Shown piece by piece: positions 1 through 7,859 of a DNA stretch of 15,940 nucleotides. Origin of the DNA: Phycisphaerae bacterium (GTDB taxonomy: Bacteria; Planctomycetota; Phycisphaerae; WQYP01). Position 1 is the first letter of the stretch. Each line of letters begins with the position of its first letter. Under the pieces are notes generated by a model. The model made no database searches. It was not told the DNA's origin and saw nothing but the letters and a program-made list of their open reading frames with translations. The translations under genes and the position numbers were made by a program. The stretch lies in the NCBI GenBank assembly GCA_013044065.1, contig JABEVA010000142.1, positions 1 to 15,940 of the forward strand, read 5' to 3'.

Positions 1-1
1 A

Positions 2-28
2 TACAAAGAAGGTGACTATGGGCGGTAA
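2..28 (+). CDS. Possible 3' end of an upstream gene (partial)
   Basis: Reading from base 2 gives eight codons (YKEGDYGR) and then a TAA stop at 26-28. The peptide is hydrophilic, like the end of a real protein, and the four-gene forward operon downstream makes a forward gene ending here plausible. Eight residues are too few to identify a family, and an open frame of this length occurs easily by chance. Confidence 0.25.
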   Translation, partial: YKEGDYGR

Positions 29-222
29 ACACGCCAGAATCGCGATATACAGATGCGCGGTGGAAGCGGAATTTAGGGCTACGATATCAGGGGCGTCGCC
101 GACTCCTGAAAGATGCATGCACGGTACGTCCATCGGCCGTTTGGCGAAACCATGGCTGGCGATTAAACTGAATTTATGGGGCGTAAAGGAACCCGCCACT
201 GGGGGAGGGCATCAAAAGGACT
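29..222. other. Leading intergenic region
   Basis: No convincing gene is visible in this stretch. A forward frame is open from base 3 to 251, but its translation has irregular composition, resembles no family I know, and runs into the start of the next gene. The only notable content is a candidate sigma-70 promoter at 141-169, listed separately. Confidence 0.4.
141..169 (+). promoter_or_regulatory. Candidate sigma-70 promoter for the first operon
   Basis: TTGGCG at 141-146 and TAAACT at 164-169 are separated by 17 bases. Each box matches four of six consensus positions. Transcription would begin near 176, giving a leader of about 47 bases before the first gene. This is a pattern match only, and planctomycete promoters often diverge from consensus. 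Confidence 0.3.
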
Positions 223-1350
223 ATGATGCAGGCATTACAACCGGAAGCTGACTGGATTGGGACAACGCTGATGAGTCGCAATCGGTTGACATGGTGGAAA
301 TCCTCGTGGGCTATGGTAATAGCCGTGGTCACCTTGACCGTGGTTGCGTTTGCCGGATCAGGCGGGCGAAGCTGTCGGGCGGCTGGAGCCAATGGCGATA
401 CCATGATTTTTGGCCACCGGAGCACATTGCGTCATGCTCTTACGCCGCAGGTTTTGCAGGCCGTAGGTCGAGGGCTGCACTGGCTGGCCAAACGGCAGAA
501 TGCCAACGGCTCATTTGGATCAATGAATTCGGTGGCTGTTTCGGCGTTGGGTGGATTGGCGTTTATCGCCGGGGGTAATCTTCCCGGACAGGGGCGTTAT
601 GGGGGAAATTGCGCCAAGGTCATTGACTATGTGCTTTCGCAATGTCAGCCGACCGGGTTGATTGCCGCGCCCAACGATGGTGCACCGATGTATGGGCAGG
701 GCTTTGCAACGTTGTTTTTGGCAGAGGTATATGGGGAATCGCATGAGCCGTCATTGCGGCAAAAGCTGCAGCGCGCGGTGCGGCTGATCGTGCAAACGCA
801 AAATCAGCAGGGTGGCTGGCGTTATCAACCGATGCCGATGCCCGCGGATATTTCCGTGACCATCTGCCAGGTGATGGCGCTGCGCGCGGCGCGGCAGGCA
901 GGTATTGCGGTGCCGCGTCGGACGATGCGCAAGGCGATTTCCTTTGTACGACAACTACAAAACGCCGATGGTGGTTTCAGTTATATGCTGGGTTTGCCGG
1001 GTTCCATGATGCCGCGTTCGGCGGCGGGTGTGGCGCTACTTTTCTATGCAGGGGTGTACAAGGGCAAGGCCTTGGCGGCGGGGGTGCATTATCTGTTGCA
1101 GGTTCGGCCCGGAACGCCGGCCAATAACGCGTACAATTTTTTCTATGGGAACTACTATGGCACGCAGGCGATGTTTTTAGCGGGTGGCAAATGGTGGAGC
1201 GCCTGGTGGCCGGCTATGTCTAAAACCCTGCTCAACCGACAAAACGCCGATGGCAGTTGGCATGGAAATGCCGGGTTTAGCTATGGCACGGCGATGGCAT
1301 TGATTATCCTGCAGATACCGGATCGGCTCTTGCCGATCCTGCAAAAGTGA
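223..1350 (+). CDS. Secreted prenyltransferase/squalene-oxidase-repeat protein (alpha/alpha toroid)
   Basis: A 375-residue protein with an N-terminal export signal: basic and aromatic residues at about 19-28, then a hydrophobic stretch at about 29-45. The rest is a series of paired helices. Four QW-like turns mark the repeats of the prenyltransferase/squalene-oxidase fold: RQNANGSFG (91-99), TQNQQGGW (192-199), LQNADGGF (245-252) and RQNADGSW (339-346). There is no DxDD-type cyclase motif, so I do not expect terpene cyclisation. Secreted members of this fold are common in Planctomycetota and their role is largely unknown; binding of protein or polysaccharide is a guess. ATG codons at 223 and 226 follow AAAAGGA (214-220). 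ATG 271 follows GGGA (259-262) and would give a more typical signal-peptide length, so the start is uncertain. The stop codon overlaps the next gene, implying co-translation. Confidence 0.8.
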   Translation: MMQALQPEADWIGTTLMSRNRLTWWKSSWAMVIAVVTLTVVAFAGSGGRSCRAAGANGDTMIFGHRSTLRHALTPQVLQAVGRGLHWLAKRQNANGSFGSMNSVAVSALGGLAFIAGGNLPGQGRYGGNCAKVIDYVLSQCQPTGLIAAPNDGAPMYGQGFATLFLAEVYGESHEPSLRQKLQRAVRLIVQTQNQQGGWRYQPMPMPADISVTICQVMALRAARQAGIAVPRRTMRKAISFVRQLQNADGGFSYMLGLPGSMMPRSAAGVALLFYAGVYKGKALAAGVHYLLQVRPGTPANNAYNFFYGNYYGTQAMFLAGGKWWSAWWPAMSKTLLNRQNADGSWHGNAGFSYGTAMALIILQIPDRLLPILQK

Positions 1351-2603
1351 GTGATAGGATGACACGATTGGGTTTAAATATGGCTGGACGGCGGATGGTC
1401 AAGTGGGGCGGCGTGGGTGTGGCCTTGATGACTTTCCTGTGGGTGTCGTTGGGTCGGGCGGCGGATAGCCAAACGCAGCTTTACTGGAATATCACCACGG
1501 CGGAGCCGGCGGTGGGGCAGCAGGAATTTGTCCGGCTGAACAAGGTTCAGATCAGGCATTGGAACTACCCGGGGCAGATCGTCGTGCGATCGCCGGCGCT
1601 GGGGAATCGCCGACTGCCCACCAGAGATATTCTCGCCGTGCGGCTTCGCAACGCCGTGGTGGTACCGGCGGTATCCGCGTGGCAGTTGGTGCTGCGAGAC
1701 GGCGATATTTTGCCCGGCTATCCGATGGGTACACGGCATGAGAATATTATTTTCCATGCTGCGGGCTTGGGCATTGTACACATTCCATTCAATGCGGTGG
1801 CGGGCCTGCGGCGCGCACGGGGCGTGGCGATACGCAATTCCTTGGCCGATCATGACAGCCTGTATTTTAACAACGATTCTCATCTGACCGGCGCGGTGGT
1901 GAAAATTGGTCGCAACCGGCTGGTGTTTCAAAGCAAACTAGGCAACACAACGATTCCTTTGAGCCGGGTTAACCATATTGTTTTGGGCGGTGTGGCCGTT
2001 TCGTCGGCCCGGCCGGTGTTGGGGGCCCGCATTGCCTTTCTCAATGGGGCTTCGCTGCGCACGCCAAAGTTTAACTGGTCGAACGGGGAATTAGCTCTGG
2101 TTGATCCGGCCGGCAAAACCATTTCGGTGCCGATCAATCAAGTGGCGCGGGTCGGTATTGTGGGTGGCCGTGCGGTTTGGCTGACCGATCTGACACCGAC
2201 GCGCATTGATCAGGTTTCATGGATTGGTGACAACCGCCCGATGCGCAAAAACCGATGTGTGACGGGACGACCATTGCAGGCAAACGGCAAGTTTTTTGCA
2301 CATGGCTTGGGCGTGCATGTTAATTGTAGTGTTACCTACAAGATCGGTGGCATATACAAGTACTTGATGGTACGGCCGGCAATGGATGCTTCGGCTGGTG
2401 TCTACGGACGTGCCAATGTAATGATCCTGGCGGATGGCAAAGTCGTTTATTCCGGACATCATTTGCTGGCCGGGATGGCCAATGCGGTGGTTCGTGTGCC
2501 GCTGGCGGGTGTGCAACGGCTAACACTGAAGGCGGTGGATGCCGGTCGGTATGGCGTGCGTGGTCGTGTGGATTGGCTCAATGCGGTGCTGGTTGGCAAG
2601 TAA
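1347..2603 (+). CDS. Secreted NPCBM-domain protein with three beta repeats
   Basis: A 418-residue protein. Residues about 12-39 form a signal peptide (basic MAGRRMVKW, a hydrophobic core, then GRAAD). Residues 112-155, 171-214 and 227-273 share one pattern: a hydrophobic beta strand, a DG/ND/NG turn, another strand, then an IP or VP step and a final strand. They look like three divergent copies of a small beta unit. Residues about 277-417 fit the NPCBM (novel putative carbohydrate-binding module) family, with the hallmark GLGVHVNCSVTYKI (320-333), ADGKVVYSG (362-370) and the final RVDWLNAVLV. This suggests carbohydrate binding outside the cytoplasm; no catalytic domain is visible. GTG 1347 overlaps the previous stop as GTGA. 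ATG 1359 is an equally reasonable start and keeps the whole signal peptide. Confidence 0.8.
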   Translation: MSDRMTRLGLNMAGRRMVKWGGVGVALMTFLWVSLGRAADSQTQLYWNITTAEPAVGQQEFVRLNKVQIRHWNYPGQIVVRSPALGNRRLPTRDILAVRLRNAVVVPAVSAWQLVLRDGDILPGYPMGTRHENIIFHAAGLGIVHIPFNAVAGLRRARGVAIRNSLADHDSLYFNNDSHLTGAVVKIGRNRLVFQSKLGNTTIPLSRVNHIVLGGVAVSSARPVLGARIAFLNGASLRTPKFNWSNGELALVDPAGKTISVPINQVARVGIVGGRAVWLTDLTPTRIDQVSWIGDNRPMRKNRCVTGRPLQANGKFFAHGLGVHVNCSVTYKIGGIYKYLMVRPAMDASAGVYGRANVMILADGKVVYSGHHLLAGMANAVVRVPLAGVQRLTLKAVDAGRYGVRGRVDWLNAVLVGK

Positions 2604-2613
2604 GTCATCGAGA

Positions 2614-2619
2614 AAAGAG
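2614..2619 (+). promoter_or_regulatory. Ribosome binding site supporting GTG 2628
   Basis: AAAGAG lies eight bases before GTG 2628 and favours that start over the in-frame ATG at 2700, which has no comparable purine-rich site upstream. Confidence 0.35.
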
Positions 2620-2627
2620 TACCTGTT

Positions 2628-3647
2628 GTGCTGAGCCAACCCTCAGATTCTAGCGTCCAGCCCAGGGACGGCGGCGTTGCATTGCCGCTCGTGAAAACGA
2701 TGACAGTGGCCGCAAGCGGCCCCAAACCGCTGGACTTTTCGGCGTTGCTGCTTTTGACTATCCTGACTTCGTTTACCGCGATTGCAGTGCAATACGCGGT
2801 GCAATCATTTCCGCCGATTTTGGGGGGCGTGTTACGTTTTGGTCTGGCGGGCCTGGTGATTTTCGTCTTCCTGCTGTGGAAGAAAGATCTGCGGCCGATT
2901 GCCCGGCAGGATTATAAGTTTCTGGCGTTGCTGGGCTTGTTTTGCGTGCCGATCAATCAAATTGCGTTCTTTCAGGGAGTGGCGTGGGCCAATGCATCCC
3001 ATGCGGCCATGATGTACGCCAATACGCCGGTAATTGTCACCATCATGGTGTGCCTGCGGCGTATTGAGCGGTGGAGTGCGGCGGTGATTGCGGGAGCAGT
3101 CTTGGCGACTGTGGGTGTGTTGACCATTCTAATACAATCGGGCCTGCATTTAAGCGGTACGTATTTTCGAGGCGATCTGATGCTGTTGCTGGCGACGCTG
3201 ACATGGTCGGGCTATCTGGTGTATTCCCGTCCGTTCAATCAGCGTTATGGCAGCCTGAATTGCCAGTTGTGGGTTTTCGCATTTGGCACCTTGATGTCTA
3301 TTCCCATCGCCATGCCTTATGCCCTGACGCTGCGCTGGAACGCTATTCTGCCCTCGGCCTGGGCAGGTTTGCTATACATCAGCATCGGCATAGCGGTCAT
3401 CTGCTTTTTTCTTTTTAACTGGTCGATGACACGCCAGCCGCCTTCGCGCGTCGCCACATTCAGTAATGCGGCTTATCCACTGACGCTGATCTGGGAGGCG
3501 ATTTTGACGCATTCTTTGCCGACCGTCTGGTTTTTGCTGGGATCGGCCCTGCTTCTGACGGGCATGATTTTTACGCTTTACCGGCCACATCATGTGCTGG
3601 ACATTCCGGAAGAATCAGCACCTGTTGGCGATCCGGCGGATCTGTAG
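2628..3647 (+). CDS. EamA/DMT-family permease, ten TM segments
   Basis: A 339-residue integral membrane protein of the drug/metabolite transporter superfamily. It has two EamA repeats, at about residues 38-168 and 181-318, of roughly five helices each. Family signs include RFGLAGLVIF after the second helix of the first half, FFQGVAWANASHAAMMYANTP (split by me at 114-134) between helices 3 and 4, and the matching RVATFSNAAYPL (274-285) in the second half. Such carriers export or import small metabolites across the inner membrane; the substrate cannot be read from sequence. GTG 2628 has a Shine-Dalgarno-like AAAGAG. ATG 2700 would remove 24 polar residues and still leave all membrane segments, so it remains possible. 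The gene starts 24 bases after the NPCBM gene and ends 18 bases before the next one, so it is probably in the same operon. Confidence 0.88.
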   Translation: MLSQPSDSSVQPRDGGVALPLVKTMTVAASGPKPLDFSALLLLTILTSFTAIAVQYAVQSFPPILGGVLRFGLAGLVIFVFLLWKKDLRPIARQDYKFLALLGLFCVPINQIAFFQGVAWANASHAAMMYANTPVIVTIMVCLRRIERWSAAVIAGAVLATVGVLTILIQSGLHLSGTYFRGDLMLLLATLTWSGYLVYSRPFNQRYGSLNCQLWVFAFGTLMSIPIAMPYALTLRWNAILPSAWAGLLYISIGIAVICFFLFNWSMTRQPPSRVATFSNAAYPLTLIWEAILTHSLPTVWFLLGSALLLTGMIFTLYRPHHVLDIPEESAPVGDPADL

Positions 3648-3651
3648 GCTT

Positions 3652-3656
3652 AGGAG
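3652..3656 (+). promoter_or_regulatory. Ribosome binding site deciding ATG 3666
   Basis: AGGAG ends nine bases before ATG 3666. The longer reading frame begins at TTG 3657, directly against this site and so too close for initiation. ATG 3666 is therefore preferred. Confidence 0.6.
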
Positions 3657-3665
3657 TTGGCCGCG

Positions 3666-4457
3666 ATGACGATCCACGAAAACAAGTTTTCTGTCCGGTG
3701 TACCTGCGGACAACAGTTATCCCTCCCAGCCAGTGCCATCGGCCAAAGTGTCGAATGTCCATCGTGTCAGCGGAGCCTCTTGCCCATCTGGGCGGAGGCG
3801 GCCGATAACGGCCCTCAAACCGGGCCTGCTTCCAGCGAGCCGAGCCCGACCAAGGCCTGTCCATTTTGTGCGGAGAAGATTCCGGCCGCAGCGTGCAAGT
3901 GCCGGTTCTGCAACGAGTTTTTGGATCGGGCGGATTCCGCCCAGGTTGGTGGTCCGGTGGCCAAGGCCTCTACTTCACGGGTGGATGAGTCGGCGGCAGT
4001 GTTTAACCTGTGTATATCCCAATGGGACAACGTGTGGAAATATCTGACCTGCGGCCTGATTGTGATTCCAGCAGCGGGGTCATTTCTGTTGCCGGATTTA
4101 CGGTCTTACGCGTCGCTTATTTTGACCGCGGTAGCCATGGCCATGGGAGTAACGGTGTTGTGGATATTTTTTTCCACGCGATCCCGCCGTTGTATCATCA
4201 GTTCGGGCCGCATTGAAACACACACGGGCATCCTAGGCAAACAGATCGAATGGGTCTCCATGGCCAGTGTGACGGATATCCGGCTTAAGCAGAGCCTGGG
4301 GCATCGGCTGATGGGTATCGGAACGATCATCATCAGTTCCAGCGATCAGATGACGCCGGTGCTGAAGTTGTACCAAATACCCAAGGCCCGCCAGGTTTTC
4401 GAGTATCTCCAAACGCGGATATCGCATTTTGCCGGTCAGCATGTAAGTCGGCATTAA
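3666..4457 (+). CDS. Double zinc-ribbon membrane protein with bacterial PH (YdbS-like) domain
   Basis: A 263-residue protein. Two zinc ribbons lie at the N-terminus: C12, C14, C31 and C34 form the first, and C65, C68, C79 and C82 form the second (CPFC and CRFC knuckles). A polar linker follows. Two hydrophobic segments at about 127-145 and 148-170 form a membrane hairpin. The C-terminal part, about 172-250, matches the bPH_2 (YdbS/YdbT-type) domain: basic RSRR then CIISSGRIETHTGILGK, IEWVSMASVTDIRL and the closing strand-helix segment. This fold usually sits on the cytoplasmic membrane and its function is poorly known. It is last in the forward operon and converges with the TPR gene. No partner or ligand can be inferred. 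Confidence 0.78.
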   Translation: MTIHENKFSVRCTCGQQLSLPASAIGQSVECPSCQRSLLPIWAEAADNGPQTGPASSEPSPTKACPFCAEKIPAAACKCRFCNEFLDRADSAQVGGPVAKASTSRVDESAAVFNLCISQWDNVWKYLTCGLIVIPAAGSFLLPDLRSYASLILTAVAMAMGVTVLWIFFSTRSRRCIISSGRIETHTGILGKQIEWVSMASVTDIRLKQSLGHRLMGIGTIIISSSDQMTPVLKLYQIPKARQVFEYLQTRISHFAGQHVSRH

Positions 4458-4508
4458 ACGCGTGTTGCGTATCACGTTCACCTTGGGGAGAGGGCCACGG
4501 ACTGCGGA

Positions 4509-4523
4509 CCGCCAGAGAGGCGG
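4509..4523. terminator. Short GC hairpin between convergent genes (possible terminator)
   Basis: CCGCC, loop AGAGA, GGCGG form a perfect five-pair stem between the forward bPH gene and the end of the reverse TPR gene. Neither strand has a T-run after it, so it is at best a weak or Rho-assisted terminator for both genes. Confidence 0.3.
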
Positions 4524-4529
4524 CAACCA

Positions 4530-6659
4530 TTAGAGTCGCTGTGAAGCTTGGCTGTGGGATAAGGCCCGCAAAGCTTTGGCTCGAAGAAGCTGGCGTAAAA
4601 TACGTTTGCGAACCAACCTGGCATGGGCCGATGAATGAGCCGCCGACGGCAGCAGGTGTAAAGCTTTTTGCCAATAGGAGATAGCCGCATCGCTGTGGTT
4701 AAGTTGGTACAGGGTATCGGCATAATGCTCCAGTCCCACCGGATTTTGGCCGCCCGGCAAGGCGATGGCGAGGGAGAATTGGCCCAGGGCCTGGTGATAG
4801 CGCCCCTGTTGATACAAAACCCATCCAAGGCTATCACGAAATGCCGACTGCCCAAGATAGTTTTTCAAGGCCAACGCGATCATCCTTTTCGCTTGCCGCA
4901 GGCGCAGCCGCTTTCCCGCCCAATAATAGCCCAGATCATTGTTGGCGGTGCCATTGGCGGGCATGAGGGAGAGAATGTGCTGATAGGTTCGCACCATGGC
5001 CGCATCGTCGCCAAGGGAAATTTGCAGATCCGCCAGAAAGCTAAGCCGTGATGTTGTGATACCTTGGTCGCGCATAAAGAGCTTCATGGCGGCCAGAGCA
5101 CCTGAGCGGAGGGTGAGGTTTGCACTACCGGAAAGGAAAGTGGCCCAAGCCTCAGCGGCAAGCTCAGATCGCGGGTGGCTTAGAGTCGTTGCTTTTAGCA
5201 CATGGCCCGCTTGTCTGGAATGTCCGGAGGCTTGTAATATTTGGGCATAAAAAATTTGCCAACGCGGCGATCGCGGATGGCGTCGGGCAAAGTGTGCAGC
5301 GGTGTGGACGGCCATTTTTTTTCTCTCGGCGGCAAGATAACACACGCATAAGTCCTGAACGGCATCGAGTGAATGTCGGGAGCTATGCCGCAGGGCGGCG
5401 GCAATGGCGACGGCGGCTTTGGCTGGCTGGTGCAGGAGGGATTCCACGCCAATGAGAGCCTGGCGGAATTGGGCGCTGGCCGGATAGGCCCGCACCTTCG
5501 CTAGAAAAATCTTTTCGGTCTGGTGAAGATGTCCATGGCGGGCGTAACGCGAAGCGAGAAAAACCGCAGTAAGGGTCGCGGTGGGAAAATGTTGGATAAA
5601 CAACTGGCGGTAATGGGCGGCAAGCAGCCAGTTGTCCAGGTCGTCGGCCAGGTCAATAAGCACTCTGTACGCGTGAGGCCGGCTGGGAAACCTCTGAATG
5701 ATTCGTTGAAGCTGCCGCAGTTCATGTTGACGTTGTCCGCGCCGGCTATAGAGCGAAGCGATCTGGAGGGCGGTTTTGTAATCGTGTGGGTATTGGTGCT
5801 GGAAGGCCAGAGCCAATTGCAGAGCATGAGCTAAACGGTCCTGCCTGGCGTAGGTCTGCACCAGCAGGCGGCCGGCGGGTGCGCCGAAGCGCTGTTGATG
5901 AACATAAAGCGTCGCCTGCAGCGTGGCGGCGGAAAAATGTTCTTCCTGAAGCAGAGCCTGCACCAGAGCCTGGCGGGCCATCCAGAAGGATGGGGCATGC
6001 TGTGTTGCCAGCGAATAATAACCAATCGCCACTGACGTCTGGCGTACCCGTTGGGCGGCCATTCCCAGCAGTGTATCTTGCCAGGCCGCATAAGAGAAGC
6101 AATGAGCGTCGGCGGAAATATTCTGCGCCGGGACGAGTTTTTGCAATATGCCGGGGTTGCGATCGGGGCCGATAAGGGCGGCGATGAGTTTTCGAAGTTG
6201 TTTGGGAGGAACTGTGCCGGTGGCCGCCGCGAGCACCAGTTCATGGAAGGCCAGGGCCGGTTGATGTTGGTCTCTGGCCAGATCGATCAGCCGGTCAAGG
6301 GCGGCGAGATCCGTGGGATGAGAATCTAAATACCGGGCCAGCACCTGAATAGCTGATCGGTTGGCGGCGATCGGTTGGTCATACACGGCCAGTGACACCT
6401 TGACTGGTGGCTGGAGGCGTGCCTGTGTGGTCAGGTCCATCGGAACTTCTTGCCGGCGTATACTTTGTGTGCGGGCGATATAGGCAAGGGGTAAGCTGCG
6501 ACGCGGCGCGATTGCAGGCTCGGGTGCCGCAAGGCGGTGCTGGGCGGAGCCGCCTTGGAGGCACAAGGCGGAGACGGTCGCTAATGCCAATGTGCCATAA
6601 AGGCCTAGCCGCAGGGATTGCCGAAAGATTAAAAATCGAGGGTGCATCATTCCAGTCAT
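4530..6659 (-). CDS. Large tetratricopeptide-repeat protein, exported or membrane-anchored
   Basis: A 709-residue protein from ATG 6659. An N-terminal hydrophobic stretch (LGLYGTLALATVSALCLQGG, about residues 19-38) after a basic region indicates export or a membrane anchor. A low-complexity region follows. From about residue 90 to the end the protein is helical with many TPR units. The best preserved lie at about 570-670: NDLGYYWAGKRL, SAFRDSLGWVLYQQGRYHQAL, then HYADTLYQLNHSDAAISYWQKAL (quoted in parts), the usual LGY/DSLGWVLY pattern of bacterial TPR proteins. TPR solenoids bind partner proteins; the partner here is unknown. ATG 6659 has CGAGG nine bases upstream and a signal peptide of normal length. 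An in-frame ATG at 6749 preceded by GGGCGGGG would add 30 polar residues and cannot be excluded. The C-terminal tail is very basic. Confidence 0.82.
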   Translation of the reverse strand: MTGMMHPRFLIFRQSLRLGLYGTLALATVSALCLQGGSAQHRLAAPEPAIAPRRSLPLAYIARTQSIRRQEVPMDLTTQARLQPPVKVSLAVYDQPIAANRSAIQVLARYLDSHPTDLAALDRLIDLARDQHQPALAFHELVLAAATGTVPPKQLRKLIAALIGPDRNPGILQKLVPAQNISADAHCFSYAAWQDTLLGMAAQRVRQTSVAIGYYSLATQHAPSFWMARQALVQALLQEEHFSAATLQATLYVHQQRFGAPAGRLLVQTYARQDRLAHALQLALAFQHQYPHDYKTALQIASLYSRRGQRQHELRQLQRIIQRFPSRPHAYRVLIDLADDLDNWLLAAHYRQLFIQHFPTATLTAVFLASRYARHGHLHQTEKIFLAKVRAYPASAQFRQALIGVESLLHQPAKAAVAIAAALRHSSRHSLDAVQDLCVCYLAAERKKMAVHTAAHFARRHPRSPRWQIFYAQILQASGHSRQAGHVLKATTLSHPRSELAAEAWATFLSGSANLTLRSGALAAMKLFMRDQGITTSRLSFLADLQISLGDDAAMVRTYQHILSLMPANGTANNDLGYYWAGKRLRLRQAKRMIALALKNYLGQSAFRDSLGWVLYQQGRYHQALGQFSLAIALPGGQNPVGLEHYADTLYQLNHSDAAISYWQKALHLLPSAAHSSAHARLVRKRILRQLLRAKALRALSHSQASQRL

Positions 6660-6801
6660 CTTGTTGGGCCTCGGAAACTTTACCAGCCGCTCCAAAGGAA
6701 CCAACGTCCGCAATACCATGGTGTTGCGGGTGGTTCTGGTGTCGGGCATGAACCCCGCCCGATCGCCAAATGCCGCAGGTCTGGACGCTTGCCATCAGCG
6801 T

Positions 6802-6820
6802 CGCTATCTGCATGATAGCG
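6802..6820. repeat. Perfect 7-bp inverted repeat, possible operator
   Basis: CGCTATC (6802-6808), spacer TGCAT, GATAGCG (6814-6820). The arms are exact and about one helical turn apart centre to centre, as expected for a dimeric repressor site. It could equally be a small RNA hairpin in a uppP leader. No T-run follows, so it is not an intrinsic terminator. Confidence 0.35.
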
Positions 6821-6901
6821 TCATCTGTTGCCAATGGCACTGGCGGGTGTTGGCGATGCGAACCGGTAGCGCGGAAAACGCGACAAGATGGGTGCGATTT
6901 T

Positions 6902-6907
6902 AAGGAG
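6902..6907 (+). promoter_or_regulatory. Ribosome binding site deciding uppP ATG 6915
   Basis: AAGGAG with a seven-base spacer precedes ATG 6915. This fixes the start and rules out the longer in-frame opening from 6888, which lies upstream of the site. Confidence 0.75.
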
Positions 6908-6914
6908 AATTTGC

Positions 6915-7784
6915 ATGACGCATCTGGCATTATGGCAGTCAATTTTGCTGGGGATACTGCAAGGTGTATCGGAGCTTTTTCCGGTCAGCAGTCTGGGGCA
7001 GATCATTGTTGCCAAAGCTCTGTTGCACTGGCACTTCAACGCTCATAACAAGCATTTTCTTTCGTTTGTGGTGGCATTGCATTTAGCGACGGCGTTGGCG
7101 CTGGTAATTTATTTTTGGAAGCAGTGGAAACTTGTGTTGGGGGCTTACTGGGGCAGCCTCAAACGCCGCCGTTTTGTTTATGATGAACCGAGCAAGTTTG
7201 CGTGGCTGTTGGTGGCGGGCACCCTGGTGGTGGGGGCGGTGGGTTTTGCCTTTAAGAAAAAGTTCACCCTGTTTTTTGACGACGCTCATTATTATTGGAT
7301 GGTGGCATTGTTTTTAATTATCAACGGTGGGGTGATGTTTCTGGGAGATTACATGAAAAAGTTGGCGCAGCGCAAGGCCCAGCAGGGCCAGCAGAAGCGG
7401 GCGGAAGATTTGACGTTTCCAGAGGCGACGCTGGTGGGGGCGTCTCAGACCTTGGCGCTGTTTCCGGGCATTTCGCGCAGCGGGGTGGCTATTGTGGGTG
7501 GCATTTTGGCGGGGCTCAGCTATGAGGAGGCGTGTCGATTTGCGTTTATGCTGGCCACACCGGTGATTGGGGCGGCGGGGCTGCTGAAGTTGCCGGCACT
7601 TTTTAAGCCGGAAGCCCGGGCGATTCTCGGAATTACCGTTCCGGCGGCCTTGGCGGCTGGAATAACGGCCTATTTAAGCATTAAATTTTTGATGATCTAC
7701 TTTGAAACCCGTCGGCTAACGCCGTTTGCGATTTACTGTGTGGTGATCGGGGCCATCGCCATGATTGTGCTCCTCCGCCATTAA
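6915..7784 (+). CDS. uppP: Undecaprenyl-diphosphatase (UppP/BacA family)
   Basis: A 289-residue polytopic membrane protein that removes a phosphate from undecaprenyl pyrophosphate, so the lipid carrier can be reused for peptidoglycan and other surface polymers; overexpression gives bacitracin resistance in known cases. The first family motif is present as LQGVSELFPVSSLGQ (15-29), with Q16 and E20 forming the (E/Q)xxxE pair. The second is ALFPGISRSGVAI (181-193) with R188. Length and about seven to eight hydrophobic segments fit the family. The residue after SSLG is Gln 29; in E. coli BacA this position is His 30, which has been linked to catalysis. The SRSG motif is followed by Val-Ala where Thr is common. 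A basic insertion (about 147-165) lies in a loop. It is a single-gene unit, divergent from the TPR gene. Confidence 0.9.
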   Translation: MTHLALWQSILLGILQGVSELFPVSSLGQIIVAKALLHWHFNAHNKHFLSFVVALHLATALALVIYFWKQWKLVLGAYWGSLKRRRFVYDEPSKFAWLLVAGTLVVGAVGFAFKKKFTLFFDDAHYYWMVALFLIINGGVMFLGDYMKKLAQRKAQQGQQKRAEDLTFPEATLVGASQTLALFPGISRSGVAIVGGILAGLSYEEACRFAFMLATPVIGAAGLLKLPALFKPEARAILGITVPAALAAGITAYLSIKFLMIYFETRRLTPFAIYCVVIGAIAMIVLLRH

Positions 7785-7831
7785 GCGGGCTGTTGGCTCG
7801 ATCGTGGCCGACAAGCAGATAGCGGAAAAAA

Positions 7832-7859
7832 TTGGTGGCGTTTGGCACCCGAATATCTT
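7832..7859 (+). promoter_or_regulatory. Weak candidate promoter for xylB
   Basis: TTGGTG (7832-7837) and TATCTT (7854-7859) are separated by 16 bases in the gap before xylB. The -10 box matches four of six positions and the -35 box three of six. It is a pattern match only. Confidence 0.2.

Larger units (their letters stand above)
6660..6914. promoter_or_regulatory. Divergent promoter region between the TPR gene and uppP
   Basis: These 255 bases lie between two divergent starts and must carry promoters for both, unless the TPR gene starts at 6749. I found no strong consensus pair. The clearest structure is a 7-base inverted repeat at 6802-6820. Forward and reverse frames here look like chance openings. 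Confidence 0.4.

Noticed and set aside
12..251. A 79-codon forward frame (GTG 12 or ATG 18) before the first operon gene
   Set aside because: It overlaps the first gene's start, has no good ribosome site, and its composition is irregular with no recognisable motif.
1374..1931. A 185-codon reverse frame opposite the NPCBM gene
   Set aside because: It lies wholly opposite a well-supported gene and is rich in Pro, His, Arg and Gln, as mirror frames of G+C-rich genes often are.
6379..6942. A 187-codon reverse frame overlapping the TPR gene's 5' end and the uppP start
   Set aside because: The TPR frame has a signal peptide and ribosome site; this one has neither, and its sequence is low in typical secondary-structure patterns.
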